A model generated the notes under the pieces. The model ran no database searches. It saw only the letters and a list, made by a program, of their open reading frames with translations, and was not told the origin of the DNA. DNA of 15,613 nucleotides from NCBI GenBank assembly GCA_019119085.1, contig DWXT01000169.1:1-15613 (forward strand), read 5' to 3'. The position numbers and the translations under genes are program-made. Shown one piece after another: positions 1 to 6,062 of this stretch. The stretch's first letter is position 1; the number at the start of each line of letters is the position of its first letter. The DNA is from Flavonifractor avistercoris. GTDB lineage: Bacteria; Bacillota; Clostridia; Oscillospirales; Oscillospiraceae.

Positions 1-324
1 GCCCTGGGCCGTGAGATCAAACGCAAACGGGAGGAAAAGGGCTGGACGCAGGAATACCTGGCCCAGCTTGTGGATCGCACCCCACGTTCCATCATGTATA
101 TGGAGAACCGGGGGCAAAAGCCAAGCCTCAATGTTTTTTACCAGCTTGTCACCCTGCTGGAAATTTCCGTGGATCAATTCTTTTTCCCGGACAAGCTCAA
201 CGGAGAGAGCACCTGCCGGAAACAGATAGATGTCATGCTCAATTCAATGGACGAAAAAGAACTAACCGTAATGAAATACACAGCAGAGGGACTGCAAAAA
301 GCCCGTGAAACGGAGGATGCGTAA
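1..324 (+). CDS. XRE-family helix-turn-helix regulator, 5'-truncated by window edge
   Basis: The frame is open from base 1 and ends at TAA 322-324, giving 107 visible residues. Residues 2 to about 60 form a Cro/C1-type helix-turn-helix: a basic first helix (REIKRKREEKG), the WTQEYLA turn-helix, the recognition helix around RTPRSIMYMENRGQKPS, then LEISVDQFF, a typical end of the XRE fold. Only a few N-terminal residues seem to be missing. The remaining 45 residues are a charged helical tail. Such proteins are usually DNA-binding repressors that control ICE excision or transfer genes. This is the only gene on the plus strand and it converges on the relaxase; it also looks less GC-rich than the minus-strand genes. 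A GTG inside the frame at 70 is not a sensible start because it would remove half of the HTH. Its target is unknown; the dispersed palindromes of this window are candidate operators (inference). Confidence 0.85.
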   Translation, partial: ALGREIKRKREEKGWTQEYLAQLVDRTPRSIMYMENRGQKPSLNVFYQLVTLLEISVDQFFFPDKLNGESTCRKQIDVMLNSMDEKELTVMKYTAEGLQKARETEDA

Positions 325-348
325 GAAAAGCACGCGCCTCCGTTTTTT
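311..348 (+). terminator. Rho-independent terminator of the XRE gene
   Basis: CGGAGG (311-316) pairs with CCTCCG (337-342), and inside it GCGT pairs with ACGC. The stem is followed by six T (343-348). The left arm lies within the last codons of the regulator, so the terminator overlaps the gene's 3' end. It would insulate the candidate oriT region from plus-strand transcription. Confidence 0.8.
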
Positions 349-384
349 GCGCCCATTTCCGGGGGAGCGCGTAATGGCAAGCTG

Positions 385-459
385 GGCAAGTGTGGACACA
401 CTTGCCACTTTCGCGCCGCCGGGGGCTCCGCGAAAGTGCTTGTTGGGGAGCCTCCCCAA
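385..459. other. Candidate origin of transfer (oriT): three adjacent inverted repeats
   Basis: Seen in sequence: a perfect 10-bp inverted repeat GGCAAGTGTG / CACACTTGCC with a 2-base centre (385-406); a second perfect 10-bp repeat CACTTTCGCG / CGCGAAAGTG with a 13-base loop (406-438); and a third, TTGGGGAG-C-CTCCCCAA (443-459). They directly abut one another and are followed by dispersed palindrome copy 1. The region lies about 50-125 bases past the stop codon of the relaxase gene and contains no credible ORF. Clustered inverted repeats beside a MOBP relaxase and MobC are the usual form of an oriT, with nicking commonly at or near a CTTG-type sequence; CTTG occurs at 401-404 and 439-442. The nic position is inference. 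An alternative is a regulatory or replication-related hairpin cluster. Confidence 0.55.
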
Positions 460-466
460 ACCCGGC

Positions 467-491
467 CCTATGGGACAAAGTGTCCCATAGG
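467..491. repeat. Dispersed palindrome copy 1 (TGGGACA-AAG-TGTCCCA)
   Basis: This is the longest copy: perfect 11-bp arms (467-477 and 481-491) around the 3-base centre AAG. It is non-coding and sits 20 bases beyond the stop codon of the relaxase, at the end of the candidate oriT. No T-run follows on either strand, so it does not look like an intrinsic terminator. Confidence 0.9.
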
Positions 492-510
492 ATAGGCTGC
501 GGAACCGGCC

Positions 511-1935
511 CTACCGGGCCTGTTCCTTATCGGCGCGTCCGCCGGTAAAGTTGAGCAGATGGTCAATGTTGCCCTTCACCGTGACGATCTCCCGCATCTC
601 CTTTTGGGCGGCGCGGTATTGTGCGGTGAGGGCTTTTTTCTGTTCGGACAGCTCCCGACGCTTTTTCTTGAGGGTGTCCATCTTGGGGAGCTTTTCGCCG
701 TCCAGCAGGTCATTCATGGTGGCCTTGGCCGCCCGGTAGTCGGCCAGCTCCGCCTCGTGCTGGGCCAGATACTTTTTACTGTACCGGGCCGCTTTGTAGC
801 CGTCGAACACGGGCCGGGCCTTGGCGTACTGCACCACGGCCCCCATGAGCTCCGACGTGCGGCCCAGCTCCCGCTCCACCGCCCGCAGCTCCCCGGCCAG
901 GGCGTGGGCGCGATCCACCGCCGCGTCCGTCTTGGCCGCCAGTTCGTCATAGTCAGTCAGGCCGTTCTCCTGGAGAAATTGCAGGGCGGCGGCCATTTGC
1001 TTGATGTTATAGACCTTGGCCCACCGCTCATAGCCGGGGCCCTTGCCCTGGGCCATACGCTGCTGGATGTCAATGACGAGGTTGATCCGCCGCGCCTTGG
1101 GCCGGGCGTCGCCGCCCCCGGATCGGGCCGGGGCCCGGCCCTCCAGGATGGCCTGGACAGCCTCGGGGCCGTGGCCGTCCCCCAGGGTGGAGCCCCGCCA
1201 GCGGGCAGGCCGCTCAAAGCCTGGGAGCCGGAAAGAGATCGCGCCGCCCCGCCCGTGGAGCACCCGGACGCCCGCACCTTCCAGCGCGGCGAGGAAGGCC
1301 GGGAGATCGGCGGGGGGCTGGGCCAGCACCTCGTCGATGATGGCCCGGAGCTGCTCCTTCTGCGAGGGCCGCTTGGCATCCCCCAGCCATTGCCCGTAGT
1401 GGCGGAAGGGGCCCTGGCTGGGCAGCTTGGGATTTTGAATGACAGACAGCTCATGCTCGATGCACACCCGGTCAGAGAGCCGCCGGAGCGCCCGCCCGGA
1501 GCGGAAGAAATCTCTATACTTCCGGGTGCAATCCAGGGTAGTAGAATTGTAATAGATGTGGTTGTGGATGTGCTGGCGGTCTGTGTGGGTGGCAACAAAA
1601 AAGGCGTGGCTGCCCTTCGTCCAGCGCATGGCCGTTTCATAGCCCACCTGATTTGCCTCCTCCGGGGTGATCTCCCCAGGGGCAAAGGACTGGCGGATCT
1701 GATAGCAGAGCACATCCGTGTCCCGTTTCTGCTCCCGGCCCGTGACGGCTTTGTACTTGGCCTTGGACAGCAGGAACTCGGCATCGGCGGTCATGTGGTC
1801 GCACTGGTAGGCGGAGATCAATTCCCCGCCCTGGGTCTTGTCAGGATTTTTCCCGTAGTCCAAACGGTCTTTGAGGGATTGGGCGATGGTTTCCCCCTTG
1901 CTGATGTGGTGGACGATCAGGCGCGTGGTGGCCGT
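511..1935 (-). CDS. MOBP-family relaxase (conjugative DNA nickase), apparent ACG start
   Basis: A relaxase nicks oriT, becomes covalently attached to the 5' end through a tyrosine and is carried into the recipient. Read from 1935 the protein is 474 aa. It starts T/M-ATTRLIVHHISKGET, the conserved N-terminal strand of this family; a conserved Tyr (Y27, in RLDYGKNPDKT) is the likely nucleophile; the metal-binding histidines are in HTDRQHIHNH (about residues 117-126). Residues 330-460 are charged coiled coil. Start choice: GAGGAGG lies 7 bases upstream of ACG (1935-1933), exactly where homologues have ATG-GCC-ACC-ACG. No ATG or GTG is in frame; the first usable alternative, TTG at 1863, would delete the first strand and separate the Shine-Dalgarno site from the start by some 80 bases. 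Family identity is certain; the start codon is unusual. A hairpin plus T-run lies just upstream, so expression is probably kept low. Confidence 0.9.
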   Translation of the reverse strand, partial: TATTRLIVHHISKGETIAQSLKDRLDYGKNPDKTQGGELISAYQCDHMTADAEFLLSKAKYKAVTGREQKRDTDVLCYQIRQSFAPGEITPEEANQVGYETAMRWTKGSHAFFVATHTDRQHIHNHIYYNSTTLDCTRKYRDFFRSGRALRRLSDRVCIEHELSVIQNPKLPSQGPFRHYGQWLGDAKRPSQKEQLRAIIDEVLAQPPADLPAFLAALEGAGVRVLHGRGGAISFRLPGFERPARWRGSTLGDGHGPEAVQAILEGRAPARSGGGDARPKARRINLVIDIQQRMAQGKGPGYERWAKVYNIKQMAAALQFLQENGLTDYDELAAKTDAAVDRAHALAGELRAVERELGRTSELMGAVVQYAKARPVFDGYKAARYSKKYLAQHEAELADYRAAKATMNDLLDGEKLPKMDTLKKKRRELSEQKKALTAQYRAAQKEMREIVTVKGNIDHLLNFTGGRADKEQAR

Positions 1936-1956
1936 GGCAGCACCTCCTCACTGTTT

Positions 1957-1985
1957 AGAAAACCGGCGGCCTCACAGCCGCCGGT
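1957..1985 (-). terminator. Attenuator/terminator-like hairpin in front of the relaxase
   Basis: On the minus strand ACCGGCGGC and GCCGCCGGT form a perfect 9-bp stem (1977-1985 with 1962-1970) around a 6-base loop, followed by TTTTC (1961-1957). It lies after the CD1845-like gene and only 21 bases before the relaxase start codon, so it can terminate or attenuate read-through into the relaxase. Confidence 0.65.
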
Positions 1986-1989
1986 CAGG

Positions 1990-2010
1990 TATGGGACACT
2001 TTGTCCCATA
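1990..2010. repeat. Dispersed palindrome copy 2 (TGGGACA-CTT-TGTCCCA)
   Basis: Perfect 9-bp arms TATGGGACA / TGTCCCATA (1990-1998, 2002-2010) around CTT. It is intergenic, 3 bases after the stop codon of the CD1845-like gene and upstream of the relaxase attenuator hairpin. Confidence 0.9.
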
Positions 2011-2013
2011 GGT

Positions 2014-2301
2014 TTAGCCGAACACCACGCCGCACAGGACGTCCGCGAGGGAGGTCAGGCCCCCGGCAATGGCGTCGGCCAGCAGGCCCAGCGCCACGAA
2101 GAACACGGCGATGCCCAACATGAGCAGGCCGTCGGAGCCGCTGCCCTGAATGAACCACGCGAACAGGGCGCAAATCAGACAGAGCCCGCCCAGGCCCTCC
2201 AGGAGCGCGCCGGACATTCCAGCCGCCAGCCTGACCACGGCGGCAAGGACGGTGCAGGCAATAGCAAAGGGGAACACGACGATCCGCAGCAGAAAACGCA
2301 T
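2014..2301 (-). CDS. CD1845-like small integral membrane protein
   Basis: 95 aa and almost wholly hydrophobic. Three membrane segments can be seen, about residues 5-28, 33-52 and 58-82, with a basic N-terminus (MRFLLR). Size, composition and place beside the relaxase match the CD1845 family of small mobile-element membrane proteins; no enzymatic motif is present and the role is not known. ATG start with AGGAGG 8 bases upstream; TAA stop at 2016-2014. It is the first gene after the promoter at 2356-2384 and precedes the relaxase by about 80 bases that contain palindrome copy 2 and a hairpin. The family call is from memory of the family pattern, so moderately sure. Confidence 0.7.
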   Translation of the reverse strand: MRFLLRIVVFPFAIACTVLAAVVRLAAGMSGALLEGLGGLCLICALFAWFIQGSGSDGLLMLGIAVFFVALGLLADAIAGGLTSLADVLCGVVFG

Positions 2302-2355
2302 GGTGAAAACCTCCTAAAAGTTTTGTATTTTCTGTTGTTTTCCCTCTATATGTAT

Positions 2356-2384
2356 ATTATAACTCTGCGAAAATAGAGTGTAAA
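2356..2384 (-). promoter_or_regulatory. Sigma70/sigmaA-type promoter for the CD1845-like gene and relaxase
   Basis: On the minus strand TTTACA (2384-2379, one mismatch to TTGACA) is separated by exactly 17 bases from a perfect TATAAT (2361-2356). It sits in a conspicuously AT-rich patch of an otherwise GC-rich region, about 55 bases before the ATG at 2301, with AGGAGG in between. It is the best promoter I can see in the window. It makes the last two genes independent of the long transfer transcript. Confidence 0.8.
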
Positions 2385-2437
2385 GGATGCCTCCGGCTTG
2401 CCCCGGCGCAGGACAAGGCGTCCCGCACTCGGGCAAA

Positions 2438-2463
2438 CCGGGGAGCGGCGCACCGCTCCCCGG
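2438..2463 (-). terminator. GC-rich hairpin after mobC
   Basis: A perfect 11-bp stem CCGGGGAGCGG / CCGCTCCCCGG with a 4-base loop begins 3 bases after the MobC stop. Only three T follow on the minus strand, so it is a weak intrinsic terminator or an mRNA 3'-end stabiliser. With the promoter 55 bases further on, it forms a transcription boundary. Confidence 0.55.
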
Positions 2464-2466
2464 CCT

Positions 2467-2814
2467 CTACATTTCCACCACTTGGGTCAGCTTTTTCAGC
2501 AGCTCGGACAGGGGGCCCCACAGGTCGGCATAGTCCTTTTGCAGCATGGCGATGTCCTGGGGATAGATGCCCCCGTAGGTGTTGGCCTGGATCGCCACCT
2601 GGTTTAAGTTGTTGGAGCACCGGCGCTGGAGGGACACCAGCTCCCGCACCGGCCCCAGGTCAACGTGGAGCACATACCCGTTGAGGGCCATCTTCCGCAC
2701 GAAAGCCCCCATGTTCCGCACCCCAGCCTCGGCCATGCGCTCCTGGAGCTGTGCCAGCTCCTCCTCGGACACCATGACGTGCAGGTGGATGGGGCGGCGG
2801 CGTTTCCGGCTCAC
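2467..2814 (-). CDS. mobC: MobC-like relaxosome accessory protein
   Basis: 115 aa from GTG at 2814. The N-terminus is basic (SRKRRRPIHLHVMVSEEEL) and leads into a ribbon-helix-helix-type DNA-binding region (about residues 8-50, with MGAFVRKMALNGYV). The signature LQRRCSNNLNQVAIQAN (about residues 68-84) matches the (R)xxNNLNQ(I/V)A core of the MobC family. MobC binds oriT and helps the relaxase reach the nick site. The GTG overlaps the TGA of the upstream gene as GTGA, with GGAGG 9 bases upstream, so it is translationally coupled. The frame stays open further upstream, but that part has no family character. It is separated from the relaxase by the CD1845-like gene and the 2356-2384 promoter. 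Confidence 0.85.
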   Translation of the reverse strand: MSRKRRRPIHLHVMVSEEELAQLQERMAEAGVRNMGAFVRKMALNGYVLHVDLGPVRELVSLQRRCSNNLNQVAIQANTYGGIYPQDIAMLQKDYADLWGPLSELLKKLTQVVEM

Positions 2815-3767
2815 CGGGACGGCTCCTCCCGCTCCCGCCGGGCAAAGGGCTGGAGCCGGACGGGGCTCTGGCCGTCCTCGGTGCGCAGGAAGTCCATGCG
2901 GCCCGCCGCGAAGATGGCGTTGCGGTTGAGCTGCCGCTGCCACGCCCCCTGGCTGGGGGCCCACTTGAATCCGTTGTGCTTGAGCTCCTGCCGCTGTTCC
3001 TCGGTGGGCTTTTCGTCAAAGAAGAGCTGTAGCCGGTTTTCCCCCTCGTTGATCTCCGCCCTGCCGTTGGGAAACTCCCAGCCCACGAAGTCGCCTCGGT
3101 TTTTCAGATCGTCAATGCGCTGCTGCACCCGGCGGATGTTGGCGTTGTTGTTGGAGAGATGGAACGAGGGATAGGGCACCGGGTCTTTCCGCCAGTCCCG
3201 CTCCATAGACGCCCGGAGCTTGGCGATCCCCTCGTTGGTCAGGCCGGGGCAGCCCTCCAGTGTCTTGTGCTTGCGGTAGTAGGCATTGACCGCCTTCATG
3301 TGCTCCTGGTCGGCCTTCAGCCCCTCCAGTTTGGCCTCCAGCTTTTCCACCGCCAGCTTGTCATCGGCGGAGATGCCCGCCGTGCCGGTGGAGCGTATCT
3401 TGTCCAGCAGGCCCCGGATGTGCTGATACTCTCCCATATTCCTGTCCCGCGCCGCGTTCTGCTTGTGCTTTTTCTGCACGGGGAAGTTGCCGCCCCCGGC
3501 AATCAGGATCGAGGGGACACGGGCGTCAATGGCATGGGCCTGATTGATATTTTCCGCCAGCTTGCGGGCGTATAGGTCTGCCAGATAGTCGATTTTGTCA
3601 TGGTACATGGGATCGACTTTCTGTTTCTGCTCCTCCGCCAGTTGGTAGGCGGCGTCCACCTGGGCCCGGTAGCTGGCAGTAGCAGAGCCGGGCTCATAAG
3701 TATAATAGCTGTTGAGATCGTTGGCCCGCCGGGCCGTCTCCTCGCTGATGGGATAATACTTCGGCAT
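2811..3767 (-). CDS. ICE-encoded protein of unknown function (KWxPxxxxWxR C-terminal motif)
   Basis: 318 aa, ATG start at 3767 with a GGGGGTGG Shine-Dalgarno-like run. It is soluble, with no signal peptide or membrane segment. Residues 40-75 are helical and charged; residues 95-170 are rich in Lys/Glu and probably coiled coil; the C-terminal third holds GDFVGWEFPNGRAEIN, then LKHNGFKWAPSQGAWQRQL (around residues 270-288). The latter is a short beta-alpha signature I associate with DUF3560-like proteins of conjugative elements and phages. I would not assign a function. It ends in a GTGA overlap with mobC and begins 11 bases after the previous hypothetical gene, so it is expressed with the relaxosome genes. 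A relaxosome or DNA-protection role is only a guess. Confidence 0.75.
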   Translation of the reverse strand: MPKYYPISEETARRANDLNSYYTYEPGSATASYRAQVDAAYQLAEEQKQKVDPMYHDKIDYLADLYARKLAENINQAHAIDARVPSILIAGGGNFPVQKKHKQNAARDRNMGEYQHIRGLLDKIRSTGTAGISADDKLAVEKLEAKLEGLKADQEHMKAVNAYYRKHKTLEGCPGLTNEGIAKLRASMERDWRKDPVPYPSFHLSNNNANIRRVQQRIDDLKNRGDFVGWEFPNGRAEINEGENRLQLFFDEKPTEEQRQELKHNGFKWAPSQGAWQRQLNRNAIFAAGRMDFLRTEDGQSPVRLQPFARREREEPSR

Positions 3768-3778
3768 CCGGCCACCCC

Positions 3779-4564
3779 CTAACGGTCGCCCCGGTCAGAG
3801 GCGTCCTTCTTGGGAGCCGCCGGGCCACGGTCAGCCTCGGCCTGGGCCTGGGCGTCCTTCATCTGCTGAGAGATCGGGGCCGGTTTTCCCTTGGCCTCCT
3901 TACGGGCCTTGGCCACCTCCTGGCGTTCAATGCTGCGGACGCGGACGGCCAGTTGATCCGGGATGACGTATTCTTTCACCACATAGCTGCCGAAATCGGG
4001 ATAAAACCACGTCAGGCGCTTTTGCTCCGGGACATGGTGGGCGTCCTCCCATTTTCCCACCACCTGGGCCTGGGCGTCCATCTGCCGCCGGATGTCCAGA
4101 TTGTTCCGGGCGGGCCGCAACTCATAGTCCCGCAGCTCCTGTTCCGTCAAGGGCTGAGCATAGATGATAGCCCCCCACGCCTGGAACACCTCGCCCGGCG
4201 CCTGCTGGCGGCCTGGATAGATGTCCATGTGGATGGGGCGGTTGAAATAGCTGTCGGGGTATGTCCCCAGGTCGATGGGCCGCTGGGTGGAATAGTATTT
4301 GTAAGTCTCCTTGTCCGGGGCCTGTTCTACCTTCAGCACATGATAGCGCCGCTGGTAGTCCTCGGCCCGGTTGAGCAAGTCACGCTCGGCCATATCCGGC
4401 TCGTTGTGGTAATGACCCCAAAAGTAGTCCCTGTGGCCGTCCCGCTCATTGAACTGCCACGTCACATAAGGGTTGGGGGCCTTGGGGTTTTCTCCCAGGG
4501 CAAAGCCGCACCTGTTGTCAAACAAGATCGTGCGGCGGATCAAATAGTCCGCATTGATTTCCAA
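3779..4564 (-). CDS. ICE-encoded protein of unknown function
   Basis: 261 aa from TTG at 4564 (MEINADYLIRRTILFDN). An in-frame ATG two codons earlier (4570) touches the Shine-Dalgarno site AAGGAGG with no spacer, while the TTG has the ideal 6 bases; homologues as I recall them also begin ME(I/L)N. The protein is soluble, rich in Trp, Tyr and Asp in the first 130 residues (WQFNERDGHRDYFWGHYHN), then becomes helical and charged with a low-complexity Lys/Ala/Gln tail (residues 215-261). No catalytic motif is recognised. TAG stop at 3781-3779. It follows terminator-like hairpins at 4654-4730 and palindrome copy 3, so it probably heads its own transcription unit with the next gene and mobC, although I see no clear promoter. 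Confidence 0.72.
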   Translation of the reverse strand: MEINADYLIRRTILFDNRCGFALGENPKAPNPYVTWQFNERDGHRDYFWGHYHNEPDMAERDLLNRAEDYQRRYHVLKVEQAPDKETYKYYSTQRPIDLGTYPDSYFNRPIHMDIYPGRQQAPGEVFQAWGAIIYAQPLTEQELRDYELRPARNNLDIRRQMDAQAQVVGKWEDAHHVPEQKRLTWFYPDFGSYVVKEYVIPDQLAVRVRSIERQEVAKARKEAKGKPAPISQQMKDAQAQAEADRGPAAPKKDASDRGDR

Positions 4565-4594
4565 AGGCATCCTCCTTCCACGCGCCGCGCCCCC

Positions 4595-4611
4595 TGGGAC
4601 AAAGTGTCCCA
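4595..4611. repeat. Dispersed palindrome copy 3 (TGGGACA-AAG-TGTCCCA)
   Basis: Perfect 7-bp arms (4595-4601, 4605-4611) around AAG, flanked by CCC on one side and AAAGGG on the other. It lies in the leader of the gene at 4564-3779, some 30 bases before the start codon. Confidence 0.9.
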
Positions 4612-4645
4612 AAGGGCGGCGGGCGCAAGATGTTTGAAATATCCG

Positions 4646-4730
4646 TGAAAACAGGGGCCGGACGTAAAATCATACCGGCCCCCTCCAGAGCGGCCCCGGA
4701 AAGCATTGAAAACAGGGGCCTTTTTCCCCT
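4646..4730 (-). terminator. Two tandem terminator-like hairpins built on a 14-bp direct repeat
   Basis: TGAAAACAGGGGCC occurs at 4646-4659 and again at 4707-4720. On the minus strand each copy gives the right arm and tail of a hairpin ending CCCCTGTTTTCA: AGGGG/CCCCT (4726-4730 with 4714-4718), immediately after the stop of the cysteine-rich gene; and GGGGCCGG/CCGGCCCC (4675-4682 with 4654-4661, perfect 8 bp, 13-base loop). The T-runs are short and interrupted (TGTTTTC), so termination is probably partial. Confidence 0.6.
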
Positions 4731-5108
4731 TTAATCGTAACGCTTGTGCCCCTTATCCCGGCGGCGGTTACGCATCCGCTCCCGGCTCTTGCGGCGGTTG
4801 GCCTCGGCCTGACACGCCTGGGAGCAGTAGAGCTGCCGCCGCTTGGGGAGAAAGGCCCTGCCGCACAGGGGGCAGATACGCAGCTCGTCCACCGGCCCCT
4901 CCTGGGCAAGCTGCACCGCCAGGGCCGGATCAATGGGGAGAACGGCGTCCCGGAAGTAGCGGCACATGGGGCCCGTCCAGCATTTTGTCAACATATAGCA
5001 CTCACACTCCAATGGCAGGCATCCGTAGTCCCGGTCGTAGTTGGCGCACCACCGCGTCACCAGGGCCCGGATGGATTTTTTCTCCTCGCGGGTCAGCTCA
5101 CGGGGCAC
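4731..5108 (-). CDS. Cysteine-rich VLP-type mobile-element protein
   Basis: 125 aa from GTG at 5108 with GGAGG 8 bases upstream. The N-terminal half (LTREEKKSIRALVTRWCANYD, residues 5-25) and the cysteines C21, C30, C35, C37, C43 and C49 match the cysteine-rich VLP domain found in clostridial conjugative elements. The C-terminal half has CPLC (79-82) and CSQAC (95-99), a four-cysteine zinc-finger-like knuckle, followed by a strongly basic tail (NRRKSRERMRNRRRDKGHKR). This suggests nucleic-acid or metal binding, but no activity is known. It begins 4 bases after the stop of the small CxxC gene upstream and ends right before a terminator-like hairpin, so it is probably the last gene of the T4SS transcript. 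Confidence 0.8.
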   Translation of the reverse strand: MPRELTREEKKSIRALVTRWCANYDRDYGCLPLECECYMLTKCWTGPMCRYFRDAVLPIDPALAVQLAQEGPVDELRICPLCGRAFLPKRRQLYCSQACQAEANRRKSRERMRNRRRDKGHKRYD

Positions 5109-5112
5109 CGCC

Positions 5113-5280
5113 TCACCTCCCGCGCCGCAGCAGGGCGCGGAAACAGGTGACGCAGGGGATGTCCCGGAGATAGGGGCAGCGGGCGCACCGGGGATCGCGG
5201 GGAGCCGGGGGCGGATCGGGCCGCTCCCGGCGGGGCCTGCGTTTCATTTCCCGCTCCAGGCGGTTGTCGGTAAAGTTCAC
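5113..5280 (-). CDS. Small CxxC-CxxC protein, 55 aa
   Basis: This is an unlisted short gene. GTG at 5280 overlaps the TGA of the DUF4366 gene as GTGA and has GGAGGG 7 bases upstream; TGA at 5115-5113. The product begins VNFTDNRLEREMKRRPRR, has a Pro/Arg-rich middle, then CARC-x8-CVTC (about residues 34-49) and a basic end (FRALLRRGR). Four cysteines in two CxxC pairs suggest a small zinc knuckle. It sits between DUF4366 and the cysteine-rich VLP gene with no spare bases on the upstream side. Coupled start, good ribosome site and ordered cysteines argue that it is real. Function unknown. Confidence 0.7.
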   Translation of the reverse strand: MNFTDNRLEREMKRRPRRERPDPPPAPRDPRCARCPYLRDIPCVTCFRALLRRGR

Positions 5281-6062
5281 GATCTTCCCTCCGTTTCCTT
5301 GTCCTCGTCATACTCGTCCCCGCCGTAGGGGTCATAGTCCTCCTCGGGATCGTCATAGGGGTCTGGCTCGTCGGAGTAGTCCTCCTCGGCCTGGGCCGCC
5401 GCCTGCTCCTGCTTGGGGCGGTAGATTTTGAAATACCATCCGGCCCCGCCGCCGATCACCACCACGGCCAGCGCCAGCAGCAGCGTCCCCGCCGGGAATC
5501 CGGCCTCCTGTTCGGGCTCGGGTTCCGGCTCCTCCGTGGGTTCGGGCTCCGGCTCCAGCCCCACGCACTCGGTCATGTTGGCGGCGCAGACGGGGCAATC
5601 CGTGTTGACGGCCCCCGCCGCGCACTTCTCCGCGCAGGTGCAGGCGGGCAGTTCCCCGCCGGTTTCCTCCAAGGCGGCCAGCAGGTCGGCCTCGTCCACC
5701 ACGCCTAAGAAGTAGGTTTCGTACTGCTCTCCCTCCTCGTCCACCGGCTTGTCGTAGTCAATCACAAGATAGAAGGTGCTGCCGCCCCTGGTCTGGACGG
5801 TGATAAACTGCTTGTTGGTGTTTTCGTCGTAGAGCAGGTCGCGGGTGACAAACTGCCCCTCCTCCGAAAAGCCCTCGCCCGGTTCCAAAGTGGGCTCCGG
5901 CACGGGGGCCTCCTCCACGGTGGTGTCCTCGTCCGTGGGGGCGGGGTCGGTTTCCGCATAGCCCCCGGTGGGCTCGTCCGAGTAGGCATGGGCCGGAGCG
6001 GTCATGCCGCACAGCAAAAAGGCGGCGCACAGCGCCGCCGCCATCAAGCGAAAGTGTTTCAT
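5277..6062 (-). CDS. DUF4366 / CD1107-family mobile-element surface protein
   Basis: 261 aa with a clear signal peptide: basic MKHFR, hydrophobic core, and likely cleavage after AHA at residue 26. The mature part has an acidic Pro/Glu/Thr linker (27-70), a compact domain with FVTRDLLYDENTNKQFITVQ and STFYLVIDYDKP (71-130), a six-cysteine knot-like segment (C141, C143, C147, C156, C159, C166), a repetitive EPEPEPTEEP spacer, one membrane helix (about 190-211), and a very acidic cytoplasmic tail. This order is that of DUF4366 proteins of Tn1549-like ICEs: a membrane-anchored extracellular protein of the conjugation machine, role not established. It overlaps DUF4315 as ATGA and the small CxxC gene as GTGA. 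Confidence 0.87.
   Translation of the reverse strand: MKHFRLMAAALCAAFLLCGMTAPAHAYSDEPTGGYAETDPAPTDEDTTVEEAPVPEPTLEPGEGFSEEGQFVTRDLLYDENTNKQFITVQTRGGSTFYLVIDYDKPVDEEGEQYETYFLGVVDEADLLAALEETGGELPACTCAEKCAAGAVNTDCPVCAANMTECVGLEPEPEPTEEPEPEPEQEAGFPAGTLLLALAVVVIGGGAGWYFKIYRPKQEQAAAQAEEDYSDEPDPYDDPEEDYDPYGGDEYDEDKETEGRS

Noticed and set aside
559..2376. Plus-strand open frame of 605 codons opposite the relaxase
   Set aside because: The opposite strand encodes a clear MOBP relaxase and a membrane protein. The plus-strand translation is Gly/Pro/Arg/Leu-rich with no family character, an effect of high GC.
2820..2964. Longer MobC reading from 2964
   Set aside because: The additional N-terminal residues are out-of-family, Arg/Pro/Gly-rich and overlap the preceding gene; the GTG at 2814 has a good ribosome site and coupling.
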